From positions 1-36,034 of IMG/VR virus record IMGVR_UViG_3300024520_000247: DNA of 36,034 nt; one strand, written 5' to 3'. The stretch's first letter is position 1, and each line of letters opens with the position of its first letter. This document shows positions 6,401-15,412 of this stretch, piece after piece. Source of the DNA: a virus. A program made the position numbers and the translations under genes. The notes beneath the pieces were generated by a model, which saw only the letters and a program-made list of their open reading frames with translations, was not told the DNA's origin and did not search any database.

Positions 6401-8065
6401 TCAATCCTCTGGGATCAGGTATTGCGCGCCGAGCGTCGACGTTATCACCGCAAGGTACACACCGTGAGACCCCGACCACCGATCCTTAGATTTCATTTCT
6501 ACGGTAATTATACAGGGATACGTTAGATCGGTTTCGGGCAGCGTCAACTCGACGTGCGACAACCGATACCAATCATGAGACGGCGCGCGCACGTTCGGCG
6601 CCTCTGGATTTGCGAGCATGCCTCGCGATCCCCACTCGCGAAACTCGAACGTGCCGACGACCGTGTCGCCGAGAGGCACCCAACCGCTGGGCCAGGTGCT
6701 CGCAACGCCACCAATCGCCAAGCGCTGCATTGCGAGATCGATCTCGACCTCGTCGCCCGCGACGATCTCGACTTGTGCAAGGTCGAGCGCTCGCAAGCGA
6801 AACTTGCCGCCCGTAATCGCCGACGCTGCGTCGGTGTGCCTGTTCTGGTAAACCGCAATCGTGGTCTTGCTGTGCCACCCGTTGCGGTCGTCGGCGGGCG
6901 CAAGACCGTTGCCCGCTGTATCGGCAGAGATCACAGCGTGCGCAGTTATTGCCGTCCAAGTCGTCTCGTTGATATCCCCGCCCCAGTTGTATTCGGTGTT
7001 TGTGGTGCCGCGCGCCGAGTCGGCGAACATGCGCCAGGGCAGCGTGTCTATTATGTCGGGATCGACCGAGTGCGTGAGAGTTTGAGCGGGCGACGATTGC
7101 GACCCGTACAGCGGCACCCGACGTCGGGCAATGTCGACCGACTCGCGCGCGAGCATGCGCACACCCTGCCAGCGGGCGGGCTCGCTGTTATACAACAACG
7201 ACTCGTCGGGCCGCGTGAGCGTGCGGGGTATTTGCTCGACCGTTATGCCGTAAACCTCGCAGACCCCGACCGCGTAAAAGTTCGCATACAGACTCGCCGA
7301 CGACGCCGACCCGACAAGCCCAACGGGCGGGCTAACAGAGATCCAACGATCTGCCGCGTCGTTTGTGTTGTGATCGTCGCAAAACTGCAAGAGACGGGGA
7401 TCGCCAAAAGGCTCGCGTTCCGTTCCTTGATCCCCCCAAAAACCAGTCAAGACCATCGCCCGCTCTGGCGGGTTGCTTGCAGGCACCGCGCCTATATCAA
7501 CATCAAGATACAATTGACCGTTGGTGCGATAATACCCCTCGGGCCGGAATATTTCGCCCGCAAAGTCTACGTTTGTGTTGATCTCGCTCTTGATCCAGAC
7601 GAGCACAGCAACCCAACCCCGACGATCCTTGCTGTCTGCCGTCAAGATGCGATTGCCGACCGTGACCAAGTCGAGGATCAGACCGTCGCCCGCCCAATCG
7701 GCGACGTCGTCGGGCGGCAGGTCAATCACCCCGTTTGTCGCTGTCGTCGCATACAGCGCGACCGCTTCGTCGGGGGTCCAACTTCCCGACGAATACCCGA
7801 CCGACACGTCGATCGCTGCACGCAGACGCACCGTGATCGAATCGAGAGGGTCGTCGATATAGATCCATTGGACGTGCGCAACAGCAGGCCAAAGGCTATG
7901 CCAGCGACGATAGATATCCCCGAGCGACACCGCTGCGCTCTTGACCATGCGCTCGTCGCTGATCTGTTCGAGGTTGCGCCGTGCACGCACAAGCGCTGCG
8001 CTGCTCAACGGTGCGTCGTCGGTTGCGCCCGAAAATGCGCCCGCGTCCCAGTATTTGTAAGCCAT
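6401..8065 (-). CDS. Tail-tip associated protein, possibly baseplate or receptor-binding (554 aa)
   Basis: I start at ATG 8065 (MAYKYWDAGAF) with GAGGGG nine bases upstream; an upstream in-frame ATG at 8110 adds unlikely residues. The protein is long, beta-rich and rich in Trp and Asp, with no cleavage or membrane signals. I do not recognise a family. It follows the 772-residue hub-like protein after a 111-bp gap and precedes the short fibre-like protein, so it most likely belongs to the tail tip. Segments such as IDLPPDDVADWAGDGLIL suggest a globular rather than a collagen-like fibre protein. Confidence 0.7.
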   Translation of the reverse strand: MAYKYWDAGAFSGATDDAPLSSAALVRARRNLEQISDERMVKSAAVSLGDIYRRWHSLWPAVAHVQWIYIDDPLDSITVRLRAAIDVSVGYSSGSWTPDEAVALYATTATNGVIDLPPDDVADWAGDGLILDLVTVGNRILTADSKDRRGWVAVLVWIKSEINTNVDFAGEIFRPEGYYRTNGQLYLDVDIGAVPASNPPERAMVLTGFWGDQGTEREPFGDPRLLQFCDDHNTNDAADRWISVSPPVGLVGSASSASLYANFYAVGVCEVYGITVEQIPRTLTRPDESLLYNSEPARWQGVRMLARESVDIARRRVPLYGSQSSPAQTLTHSVDPDIIDTLPWRMFADSARGTTNTEYNWGGDINETTWTAITAHAVISADTAGNGLAPADDRNGWHSKTTIAVYQNRHTDAASAITGGKFRLRALDLAQVEIVAGDEVEIDLAMQRLAIGGVASTWPSGWVPLGDTVVGTFEFREWGSRGMLANPEAPNVRAPSHDWYRLSHVELTLPETDLTYPCIITVEMKSKDRWSGSHGVYLAVITSTLGAQYLIPED

Positions 8066-8176
8066 CGCCGCTAACCCCTCAAAACGCCGCGCGCGTTGAG
8101 CGCTGCGCAACCTCTGTCGGGGTTATGCGTGCGCGCTCGTCTCTCGGCTTGTTTAGTTTTTGCGCATAGTTGCGCA
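8066..8176. other. 111-bp gap between two tail genes, holding motif copy 2
   Basis: No gene is visible. It contains copy 2 of the 27-bp motif and, within it, TGCGCA-TAGT-TGCGCA, which can fold as a 6-bp hairpin. Among closely packed late genes a gap this size is exceptional and may carry a promoter or processing site. Confidence 0.6.
8149..8175 (+). promoter_or_regulatory. Copy 2 of the four-copy 27-bp motif, opposite to the surrounding genes
   Basis: Begins TTGTTTAGTTTTTGCG and ends CATAGTTGCGC; 23 of 27 bases match copy 1 (317-343). It points rightward, against the leftward tail genes on both sides, just after the stop of the hub gene (8177). If the motif is a promoter it would drive antisense RNA into the hub gene; if an operator, direction may not matter. 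Confidence 0.68.
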
Positions 8177-10495
8177 TCAGTCCCCGTAAATGTGCGCGGG
8201 GTCTGCCGCTGCCCCAAGCGTCGGGGTGCCCGACCCCGGTGCGCCCGAGTCGCTACAGTGCGCCCACTTGTCTTGCTGCGCGCTGGTGACCGTGTCGTAT
8301 GTGTCGAAAACGACGATAGACCCCGCAGCCATTGTCGTGATGTTGCCCGACCCGTCGACGAAATGAGCGTCGAGCGTGATCGTTGCAGCGGCAACCCCTG
8401 CGACCTCTGATCCCGACACCGTCGACAGCAAAACACCGTGCGAATCTATCAACGCGACCTTTTGACCAACCTCGAAATGCCCGCTTGCGGTGTCGCCGCT
8501 GCGCACAAACTCGTCGTCGTCGACCGTGATCGCCCTCGAAACGGCATTGTAGGACACAACGAGAGCGCTCGGGCTTATCAAGCGAACGTTGCCAGTCGAC
8601 GTTAGCAGCGCTTCAAACTGCGCGTGCCCTCGCTTTGGCCCGAAATTGAGGTTTACCGACGACACGATCGCGCCGAGCGGCGCACCTGTCATTTTCAGCC
8701 CTGTTGACGGGTCGAACAAGGCGACGTCGTCGATCGCAACATGATCGCCGAGATCGAGATCGAGCGCGGTCGAGAAGTTGACCGACGCTTTGATCATAGC
8801 AACACGGGTACCGAGCCTTTCGAGTCTAATGCCGACGAGGTCGGCTTGACCGCTCAAACGATCAAAGTCTCGCACGTCGTATGGGCTGCGCTTGTATGTC
8901 TCGCTTTGCCCGGTGTGCGGCGGGTAATACTCGCGCGCCGTTACCTCTTGCACCGTGACCGTGCTTTCGCTCTGCCCCTTTGGGCTCGGGTTCACTTCGA
9001 GCACAACGCGGTCGATCGCGCGCCCCATTGTATGGTGCTGCCATTGGCTCGGGTCGATCAACGACTGCTCGTCGACGTTTTGCGTTGTCTCGCCAGGGTA
9101 CACGTCGCCGAGTCTCGCGACGGTCCAAACACCGTCGCGACGGGTTCCGACCGCATACCCCCAAGGGGCGAGCAGGCGTTCGAAAACGTCGGCAATCTCT
9201 GTCGGTTTGGTGCCGCCTAACCAGAGCCAACGAGCGCGAACGAACGACAACTCTGCCGCTGCCTGTTCGAAGGCGTCGAGGTCGACTCGTGTGTGCGCTA
9301 CCCCGAGCGAATAGTCGGGATACAACCCGCCCGCGACAGCGGCATCGGTTGTGTAGTTGAAATGTTCGCCCATGTCGTAAGAGCGATCCGCGCCAACCGG
9401 ATAATTTGCCGAGTCGAACGACAACAGCAGACAAAGGGCAATGTGCGCGGGGTTGTCGCTCGACACAAACGTCGCCGCACCTGCCGGATCGTCGATATAG
9501 CCGAAAGGGGGATAATCGAGATCCGCATGCGACAGGATCACGGGATACCCGTCGTATGGCCCCGCGTCGTCGTTGAACTCGGGCGGCAACCCTTCCTCGG
9601 TCCAGACGAGACGAGGCTCGAACCCCCAATGCGGGGTCGCAGCGGCAGCGTTCCAGGTAAACGCGTACACCGCACGCAGTTTTGGCACCCAGATATAGGC
9701 GCCCGACGCGTTGCCGGGTAACGGCAACCCCCACCCCTCTGTAACCAACCCGCTATGTGCGACCCAAGGCTCGCCAAGGTGCTCCTCGTCTGCCCCGGGC
9801 ACAATGCCGAGCAACATGCGGCGCGGCAACTCGCCGAACGTCGCGCGCTCGAAACGCTCGGTTACCTCGACCGTCGTGCCGAACAAACCCGCAGCGGGCT
9901 CGCCCGAGACATAACCAAGCAGGATCACCGACTCGTCGAGCGCTGATCCGCCCGTTCGAAGCGTGCGATATACGGTCACACGTCGACCCGTCAACGCGGG
10001 CGGGTCGGCAAATAGCGGGGTTTCTGGCGGCAGTTGTCGACGGGGTGTTGCGTCGTGTCGTGTCGCGTTGAAAAACGCATTTCCAGCACCCGCAACGGTC
10101 ACGAGCAGAACAGCGCGATTGGCATACAGAATCATGCCAGCGGTGATCCCCGCTTGCGCGTTCGTCAGGTAGTGATAATAGGTGTCTGGCGGTCCGAGCG
10201 CGACGCTACTGATCCGATCAATCATGGGGCTTTGCGTGCGCATTAAGCGGTGCCCAACCCCTCTGCGCAGCATCACCCGAAACGTGCCGCTCGACATTGT
10301 GTGATTGATGACTTTCCACTTGCTGCCAACCCCTGTCGGGGGTTCGGCAAGGCCCGCGCAATAGTTGACCGTTCCCGGGGTGATATAATCGGGGATATCG
10401 GGATAACAGAAACGCATTTCAGCCGATCCCGGGCTCGCCGCCAATAGCGGCATTAGACCCTCGATCTCGACCATGTATGCGTATTGTGTCGACAC
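8177..10495 (-). CDS. Tail hub / tip attachment-type protein (772 aa)
   Basis: This is the second largest protein, in the position of the lambda J / baseplate-hub gene downstream of the tape measure. The middle has the pattern often seen in siphoviral hub proteins: a segment choosing a window of the tail (IADVFERLLAPWGYAVGTRR, about residues 437-456) followed by DGVWTVARLGDVYPGE and a long beta-rich C-terminal half. The start is GTG 10495, overlapping the previous stop as TAGTG, with GGGGG upstream; ATG 10474 (MVEIEGLMP) is an alternative. The C-terminal 130 residues look like one or two beta-sandwich domains that may contact receptor or fibres. Confidence 0.75.
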   Translation of the reverse strand: MSTQYAYMVEIEGLMPLLAASPGSAEMRFCYPDIPDYITPGTVNYCAGLAEPPTGVGSKWKVINHTMSSGTFRVMLRRGVGHRLMRTQSPMIDRISSVALGPPDTYYHYLTNAQAGITAGMILYANRAVLLVTVAGAGNAFFNATRHDATPRRQLPPETPLFADPPALTGRRVTVYRTLRTGGSALDESVILLGYVSGEPAAGLFGTTVEVTERFERATFGELPRRMLLGIVPGADEEHLGEPWVAHSGLVTEGWGLPLPGNASGAYIWVPKLRAVYAFTWNAAAATPHWGFEPRLVWTEEGLPPEFNDDAGPYDGYPVILSHADLDYPPFGYIDDPAGAATFVSSDNPAHIALCLLLSFDSANYPVGADRSYDMGEHFNYTTDAAVAGGLYPDYSLGVAHTRVDLDAFEQAAAELSFVRARWLWLGGTKPTEIADVFERLLAPWGYAVGTRRDGVWTVARLGDVYPGETTQNVDEQSLIDPSQWQHHTMGRAIDRVVLEVNPSPKGQSESTVTVQEVTAREYYPPHTGQSETYKRSPYDVRDFDRLSGQADLVGIRLERLGTRVAMIKASVNFSTALDLDLGDHVAIDDVALFDPSTGLKMTGAPLGAIVSSVNLNFGPKRGHAQFEALLTSTGNVRLISPSALVVSYNAVSRAITVDDDEFVRSGDTASGHFEVGQKVALIDSHGVLLSTVSGSEVAGVAAATITLDAHFVDGSGNITTMAAGSIVVFDTYDTVTSAQQDKWAHCSDSGAPGSGTPTLGAAADPAHIYGD

Positions 10496-11352
10496 TAGAA
10501 ACCCCCGCCTCGCGCCTCGATCCCGTCGATCACGATCGCATGTATGTCGCCCGCCGCGCTAATCATGCGAGACGGTGCCGCGAGCGGGTTAGTCCAAAGC
10601 GGGCTTGCGGGCTTGAAACGATAAGGGCCGCGATACGTCGTGCCGACTGTCTGATCGGGGTACAGTCGCCAACCCTCCGCACTGTTCGAAATCAGGTCGA
10701 GCACAAACCGTTCGAACGCGCAGTTTAGATCGCCCGTTGTGACGAACACTTGCGCAGCGCGTGCGGGGTCTGCTGCCGCGTCAATACGCACAAGAGCGCT
10801 TTGCACAATGTCGAACCCCGCGACGATTACCTGCCGTTCGCCCCAGGTCTGCAAATCGAGATAGTCGCCCGAACTGTACGCGACCATTGTGCGCGCGATC
10901 TGCGAGATCCGATCTTCGACAACGCCGATTCGCGGATACCAACCCGCCCGGTGCACGTCCTGCGACATGAGTACACCCGTCGCGCTCGTCGCGAGCACTT
11001 CCTCGGCGGGCGTCAACTCCCGAAACCCGAGCAACCGGGGATCGAGCGTCCAAGCAGGATTGGTCAGCACCCAGCGAAAGGTGCCCCCGCCCGTCCAAGA
11101 AACCACGAGTTGACCCTGCGCGCGCGTGCTGTCGGTGAAATTAACCCCGTTGGTGCTCACGTTCCAGGTTCCTGGAAAAGCCGCATTTAGAGCGATCTCG
11201 ATCTGCGTATATAGCTCGCCCGTCTCGTGCCCTGGCCACCAACGCTGCTCGGCGAGCGTGATCGTTGTCGTGCCGCCAACGCTGTGATTCGCAACCAACA
11301 CCTTGTTTGTGCTGTCTAGTGTGCGCGAGCTTAACAGTCTGCCAATCGTCAC
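10495..11352 (-). CDS. Tail protein at the distal-tail position (285 aa)
   Basis: The gene starts at GTG 11352 with GGGAGG seven bases upstream, 3 bp after the tape-measure stop. It is beta-rich (TTTITLAEQRWWPGHETG, about residues 28-45; VVSWTGGGTFRWVL, 83-96) with a C-terminal part containing WTNPLAAPSRM. No family is recognised with certainty. Its location between tape measure and hub is where distal tail (Dit) or other initiator-complex proteins are encoded, so it likely forms the ring at the tail end. The stop overlaps the hub start by one base. Confidence 0.7.
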   Translation of the reverse strand: MTIGRLLSSRTLDSTNKVLVANHSVGGTTTITLAEQRWWPGHETGELYTQIEIALNAAFPGTWNVSTNGVNFTDSTRAQGQLVVSWTGGGTFRWVLTNPAWTLDPRLLGFRELTPAEEVLATSATGVLMSQDVHRAGWYPRIGVVEDRISQIARTMVAYSSGDYLDLQTWGERQVIVAGFDIVQSALVRIDAAADPARAAQVFVTTGDLNCAFERFVLDLISNSAEGWRLYPDQTVGTTYRGPYRFKPASPLWTNPLAAPSRMISAAGDIHAIVIDGIEARGGGF

Positions 11353-11355
11353 GGG

Positions 11356-13542
11356 TTAACCTCCCACGTCCGAACTTCGAAGGTCGCCGCTGTTGCGCGC
11401 CTCGCGAAACAACGTCGCGACGGTCTGCCGCGACTCGTCGCGCGAGAAAATCGGACCAGTCGTCAAGTTGTAATTGATTGACGTGCCCCCGCCCATCGAG
11501 AAGTCGCTGCGCATTGTCTGCATTACATCCGAGACCGTTTCGATCTCGCCGACGCTCGACCCGTCGCCCGAACGACCCCCACCCGAGAGCAGACCCGAGA
11601 CAAGCCCGAACAGCGCGCCGATCCCTGCGAACGCCGCGAACGGACCCCCAAAACCTGCCGTCAAGGCTTGCTGCATTGCCGCTTGACGAAACGCGCCGCC
11701 GATCTGCCCGAACGTGCTGCCGAGCGTTTTTTTGATCGCGTCGCCAAAACTCTCGAACTTGCTTTCGCCCGTCGCCAGGAACGCGCCCAGATCCTCTGTC
11801 AAGCCGAGAACATCCTCGCCCAACCCCGCAAACGCGTCTTTAAAAATATCCTCGGATACCTCGCCGAACGTCACCATTTGATCCATGTACTCGACCAGAG
11901 CGACGATCCCCTCGCCAAGCGCTGCGTTTACATCTTGAACCCCCGTAAACATGAGCCCGAGACCTTCGACGAAAGGCCCCGCGACGCGCTCTGCCTGTGC
12001 CGCTGACTTCTCGCGCTCGAACTGCGCGATCAAACCAAGGCGCGCTTTCTCGTCGTCGGCTGGATCGTCGCCCCCGTCGCCCGGTTGCCTGAAACGCCCG
12101 ACGTCGCCCGCGCCATCGGCGCCTAACTCGGCACCCGCAGCGTCTGGGATAGCCTCCTGCAACCTATCAAAATATGCGTTCATATCGCCGATGGCTTGAT
12201 CCCCTGTCATAGCCATCGTTTCGAACTCGTTGCGCGCGTCGGCGAATGCCCGCGACGCTTCCTCGGCTTGACGTTGAGCAGAAACCCAGGACGCCTCTTG
12301 CTGTCTCACTCGCGCGTCAACCTCGTCGAACTCTGCCTGCGCCCTCGTTTCTGCCTCCCTATGCACACGCAACCGATTCTCTTGTTGCCTTATCTGCCGC
12401 CGAGTGAACTCGGTTTCCACTCGATCCCGCTCGCGTATGCGCTCGATCTCTGCCTCGACCCCTGCGACCGCAGCGCGTGCGCTTCGGATATCCTCAGACG
12501 CGCGGGCTTGCCGCGCTGCCGACCTTGCCGCGCTGTTGTCCCAGGATTCGATCTCGGCGATTGCTGCCTGCGCCCCAGCGATTGCGACGTCGATCGACTC
12601 TTTCAACAACATGAAACCGAGACCGAGACGAGCAACAACATTGGCCGCCAACTGCCCCGCGCCGACAATCATGCCGAGAGCCTCGCGCGCAAACACCCCC
12701 GCGCGACTCGTCGGATCAGCGATAGCGACCGCGAGATCGTCGAACGTCGAGGCTAAGTCGCCAACGACCGTGCTCGATCTGATCGTGCCGAGAATAATGC
12801 CGCCGATTGCCTCTTGTACGTCGCCGAACGCAAGCCCGACCCGCGCGATCTGAATCGTTGCTTGATCGCCGTCTGCTGCAACGCCGCGCATTTCGTCGGC
12901 CATGTGCGCGAGCATTTCAGACCCCGACGCGCCCGCTGCCTGCATCGCCTGCAACTCTTGTGTTAGTTGCGGGAATTTCTCGCGCAGCCCTTCGAGTTGC
13001 CCCGTTGCTACCTGCACAGCACGCTCGCCGAGCGCTTCGAGGCTTTCGCCCGTCTCTGCGCTCGCGTTCATTACAAATTCCGTTGCGTCTTGCAGCGCTG
13101 CGTATTCGGTAATGACACCGCGCCCGAGCGCGGCGATCCGCTGCATGGTTTCTTGGGTTTCGGTGTCGGCAATCCCTGCGGTGCGCTGCAACTCTGCCGC
13201 AAACGATTGCATTGCCGCTTCGTTCTCTCGGTAGCCGATCCCCGTGCGCTCCATGCTTGTCGCAAGACCCGCAAGGGTCTGCTCTTGCGCCATCGCTGCC
13301 TGGGTCACCCGCACGAGTTGCCCGACCGTCGCTTGCGTAACCCTGCCCATCAACTCCCATGCCTGGTTAATGTGCATCATGGTCTCGCCGAGACCGCTTG
13401 CGGCTTGCTCCTGTTTTTCGAAACCGTCTTTTGCCTTGTTTGACTGGTTGACGATCGTTTTTGTGAGTTGCGAGATCTCGCGGCGCAAACCTGCCGTTTC
13501 GGCGATATATTGCAGCGCGACGGTTTGCGTTGTTTCAGACAT
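11356..13542 (-). CDS. Tail tape measure protein (728 aa)
   Basis: The product has the features of a tape measure: long, largely helical, with Ala/Gln/Glu-rich coiled-coil stretches (about residues 1-60 and 340-430), an Ala/Gly-rich hydrophobic segment near the C-terminus (about residues 620-660), and location immediately after the overlapping tail-chaperone genes. Tape measures set tail length at about 0.15 nm per residue, so a tail near 110 nm is expected. ATG 13542 has AAGAGG at a spacing of nine. The length excludes a podovirus and, with no sheath gene in view, supports a siphovirus. Confidence 0.92.
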   Translation of the reverse strand: MSETTQTVALQYIAETAGLRREISQLTKTIVNQSNKAKDGFEKQEQAASGLGETMMHINQAWELMGRVTQATVGQLVRVTQAAMAQEQTLAGLATSMERTGIGYRENEAAMQSFAAELQRTAGIADTETQETMQRIAALGRGVITEYAALQDATEFVMNASAETGESLEALGERAVQVATGQLEGLREKFPQLTQELQAMQAAGASGSEMLAHMADEMRGVAADGDQATIQIARVGLAFGDVQEAIGGIILGTIRSSTVVGDLASTFDDLAVAIADPTSRAGVFAREALGMIVGAGQLAANVVARLGLGFMLLKESIDVAIAGAQAAIAEIESWDNSAARSAARQARASEDIRSARAAVAGVEAEIERIRERDRVETEFTRRQIRQQENRLRVHREAETRAQAEFDEVDARVRQQEASWVSAQRQAEEASRAFADARNEFETMAMTGDQAIGDMNAYFDRLQEAIPDAAGAELGADGAGDVGRFRQPGDGGDDPADDEKARLGLIAQFEREKSAAQAERVAGPFVEGLGLMFTGVQDVNAALGEGIVALVEYMDQMVTFGEVSEDIFKDAFAGLGEDVLGLTEDLGAFLATGESKFESFGDAIKKTLGSTFGQIGGAFRQAAMQQALTAGFGGPFAAFAGIGALFGLVSGLLSGGGRSGDGSSVGEIETVSDVMQTMRSDFSMGGGTSINYNLTTGPIFSRDESRQTVATLFREARNSGDLRSSDVGG

Positions 13543-13548
13543 TCGGCG

Positions 13549-14282
13549 TCACCTCTTGCGCGCTGCCTTGCGCTGCTCGTGCTGTAATCGCCCGCGCTCG
13601 GCTGCGACCATTTCGAACCATCCTAGCGTTTCGAGGTCAATATCGGACAGTTCAAGCTTGCCCTCCTCGAATAACCGCTGCGAGCGGATCAACTCGTAAA
13701 CCCAGAACGGCACACCGTAAGCAATGCACCGGATCTCTCTTAGTGGGTCGGGGTAGTCTGGGTATGCTTCGGGTCGTCTAAGAGCAAAGCGGCATCCCCG
13801 GGCCACACGCGTTTGATCTTGACAGGTGCGGCAGTCGAAGTGCCCGTCGACGTCGAGGGCAACTTCGAGCGCTTGCCGGACTTTCCCCGCGTCAATTCGG
13901 GGATCTTCGCGGTTAACGAGCGCAAGAAATACACATAAAGCAGATCGATCTCGTCGCTGCTGAAACACTCCGCAAGCAACGACGCGTCGACCTCTCTTTC
14001 GACACCGTCGACGACGATCGGACCCTCCCAATGCTCTGCCAGCGCTTGGACGCGTTCCTCCAGTTCGCCCCATGCGAAACTCTCGCGGATAATCTGCTCG
14101 CGCGCCTCTCGATCTTCCTCGGATTTCAGCCGATCGGCACGCTCGCCCGCCAGCGCTGCGTGCAACTTCCAGGCTTGCCCACGCTTCGCGTGCGGCTTGC
14201 GAAAGCGCACGATCTGCCCTTGGAACGGTATTTCCACCGTTTTTGATAGCGAATAAGGGGTCGTTTCGGTCTTGTCGCTCAT
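13549..14282 (-). CDS. Tail assembly chaperone GT fusion made by -1 frameshift (244 aa)
   Basis: The downstream frame (to stop 13549) has no start of its own with an RBS, but reads in the -1 frame of the upstream gene. At GGGAAAG (13887-13881) the zero-frame codons are GGA AAG, so a slip gives 134 residues of the upstream protein followed by 110 residues (from VRQALEV) to the end. The fused tail has a C-x2-C...C cluster (CRTCQDQTRVARGC) and a helical end rich in Lys/Arg. In lambda the equivalent GT recruits tape measure to tail tube monomers. Only a minority of ribosomes should slip. Confidence 0.82.
13740..14282 (-). CDS. Tail assembly chaperone, G-like (180 aa)
   Basis: This is the unshifted product between the major tail protein and tape measure, the fixed place of gpG-type chaperones. 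It begins MSDKTETTPYSLSKTVEIPF and the first 20 residues resemble the beta-strand N-terminus of such proteins; the middle is helical and acidic (KSEEDREAREQIIRESF). ATG 14282 has GGAGG six bases upstream, and the AGGCACCT palindrome next to it could partly hide the site. Beyond the slip site the zero frame continues 46 residues, Thr/Ser-rich (TSTGTSTAAP) and probably disordered. Confidence 0.85.
   Translation of the reverse strand: MSDKTETTPYSLSKTVEIPFQGQIVRFRKPHAKRGQAWKLHAALAGERADRLKSEEDREAREQIIRESFAWGELEERVQALAEHWEGPIVVDGVEREVDASLLAECFSSDEIDLLYVYFLRSLTAKIPELTRGKSGKRSKLPSTSTGTSTAAPVKIKRVWPGDAALLLDDPKHTQTTPTH
13881..13887 (-). other. Programmed -1 frameshift heptamer G GGA AAG
   Basis: On the minus strand the bases are GGGAAAG with the zero frame divided G GGA AAG, the same heptamer used by lambda for gpGT. 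It lies 138 nt before the zero-frame stop, and the -1 frame stays open from here to 13549. Confidence 0.85.
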
Positions 14283-14395
14283 AAGGTGCCTCCAAACGCG
14301 TCAAACTCGCGCGTTGCTTACAACCTAGCAGACCCGCACGAGATCGGGCGTTTTAGACCCCTTGGCGTCAATCCTCGACGAATCTGCGCGGCTTG
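14283..14395. other. 113-bp gap before the tail chaperone gene
   Basis: No gene is visible. On the minus strand a short hairpin, AACGCG-CGAGTTTGA-CGCGTT, ends one base before the GGAGG of the chaperone gene and could tune its translation. A weak CCCG/CGGG hairpin lies near 14333-14350. Such a gap after a highly expressed tail-tube gene may act as an attenuator. Confidence 0.4.
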
Positions 14396-15391
14396 TTAGG
14401 TAAACACAAACTGTACAGCACCGTTGGCGCCGTCCAAATGACAGCTAAAAGGTGCCTGAACCATGTTCGGTTGTCCCGGTGCGACCTGTATCGACGCGCC
14501 CGCCCGCCAGACAAGATCGCGCAGGTTTATCGTTAACTCGTTTCCGTTGGGGGTCTGGAAAACGATCGTACCTGCTGCCGTTGTCGACCCTTCGAGCGCT
14601 GACCAGAACGCAAACTCGGCCTGATCGACAAGCTCAAAGGTAATCGAACCCGTAACCGGCCCAGTGCGCGACAGGTAGCAAGGCCAGGCATAGCCCCCAG
14701 ATCCGGTATCTTTCATGCTGCCGCGCATTTGCGCTTCGAGATTTATGTCGAGCGAAAACTCGCGCGCGATCGGATTGTAAGAGTGAAACTCGAACGTTGT
14801 GCCCGTGCTCTTGATCGAACCGATCGGCGAGCCTGTGTTGTATGTGATCGTTCCCGGGATCGCCGAGTCTGCGGGGCGCACATATTCGCCCATCCAGCTT
14901 GCGGTTAGGCTTAACGGGGTATCAAAACCCGCGCGCAGCGACAGGCTACCAAACATCACGTCGACCGCTTCGTAATGATGACCCTCGCCGCTCGGCGCTT
15001 CGTACTTGTGCAGCGTGCAGGTGCGATCCGTCGCAGGATTAACGAGGTTGGGCTCGTCGCGCAGGTCATACGTTACCGACACCCCCGCAGCGACGGTGCC
15101 CTCGAAGCCTGCGCATTCCAACAGACTGCCGATCTCTGGCGCCGATCCTGTCGCATGACTCGTTTTCACCTCTGTTTCGATTTCGCCCTGCCAATATTCG
15201 GCCATGACGGCAGCGGGCGCGAGCGTGTCCATTTGCGGCAACACGACCTCGCGATCGACCTGCACAAACTGCGGGTCGTAAGACAACCGCTTGAACTGTA
15301 GCGCGTCGGTTGGGGCGGGCGGCGTGATTGCCGTGCCCTCTGTCGTCTGTACGCTCAAAAACCCGACCGCGTCGCGAAGTGGTGATCCCAT
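14396..15391 (-). CDS. Major tail (tube) protein (331 aa)
   Basis: The protein is beta-rich, begins MGSPLRDAVGFLSVQTTEGT (a pattern common in tail-tube proteins that start with residues naming an input value), and has repeats of strands such as ETEVKTSHATGSAPEIGSLL (about residues 72-91) and a C-terminal half with a further tube-like domain. It is directly upstream of the G/GT chaperones and tape measure, the canonical place. Start ATG 15391 has GAGGAA eight bases upstream. It is larger than lambda V (246 residues), perhaps because of an extra surface domain. The family was recognised by context and pattern, not by search. Confidence 0.82.
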   Translation of the reverse strand: MGSPLRDAVGFLSVQTTEGTAITPPAPTDALQFKRLSYDPQFVQVDREVVLPQMDTLAPAAVMAEYWQGEIETEVKTSHATGSAPEIGSLLECAGFEGTVAAGVSVTYDLRDEPNLVNPATDRTCTLHKYEAPSGEGHHYEAVDVMFGSLSLRAGFDTPLSLTASWMGEYVRPADSAIPGTITYNTGSPIGSIKSTGTTFEFHSYNPIAREFSLDINLEAQMRGSMKDTGSGGYAWPCYLSRTGPVTGSITFELVDQAEFAFWSALEGSTTAAGTIVFQTPNGNELTINLRDLVWRAGASIQVAPGQPNMVQAPFSCHLDGANGAVQFVFT

Positions 15392-15412
15392 TTGCTCTAT
15401 TCCTCGTCGTTG

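Noticed and set aside
6554-8074. 506-codon plus-strand frame opposite the 554-residue tail gene
   Set aside because: Antisense shadow: composition is typical of the complement of GC-rich coding, no RBS and no recognisable domain.
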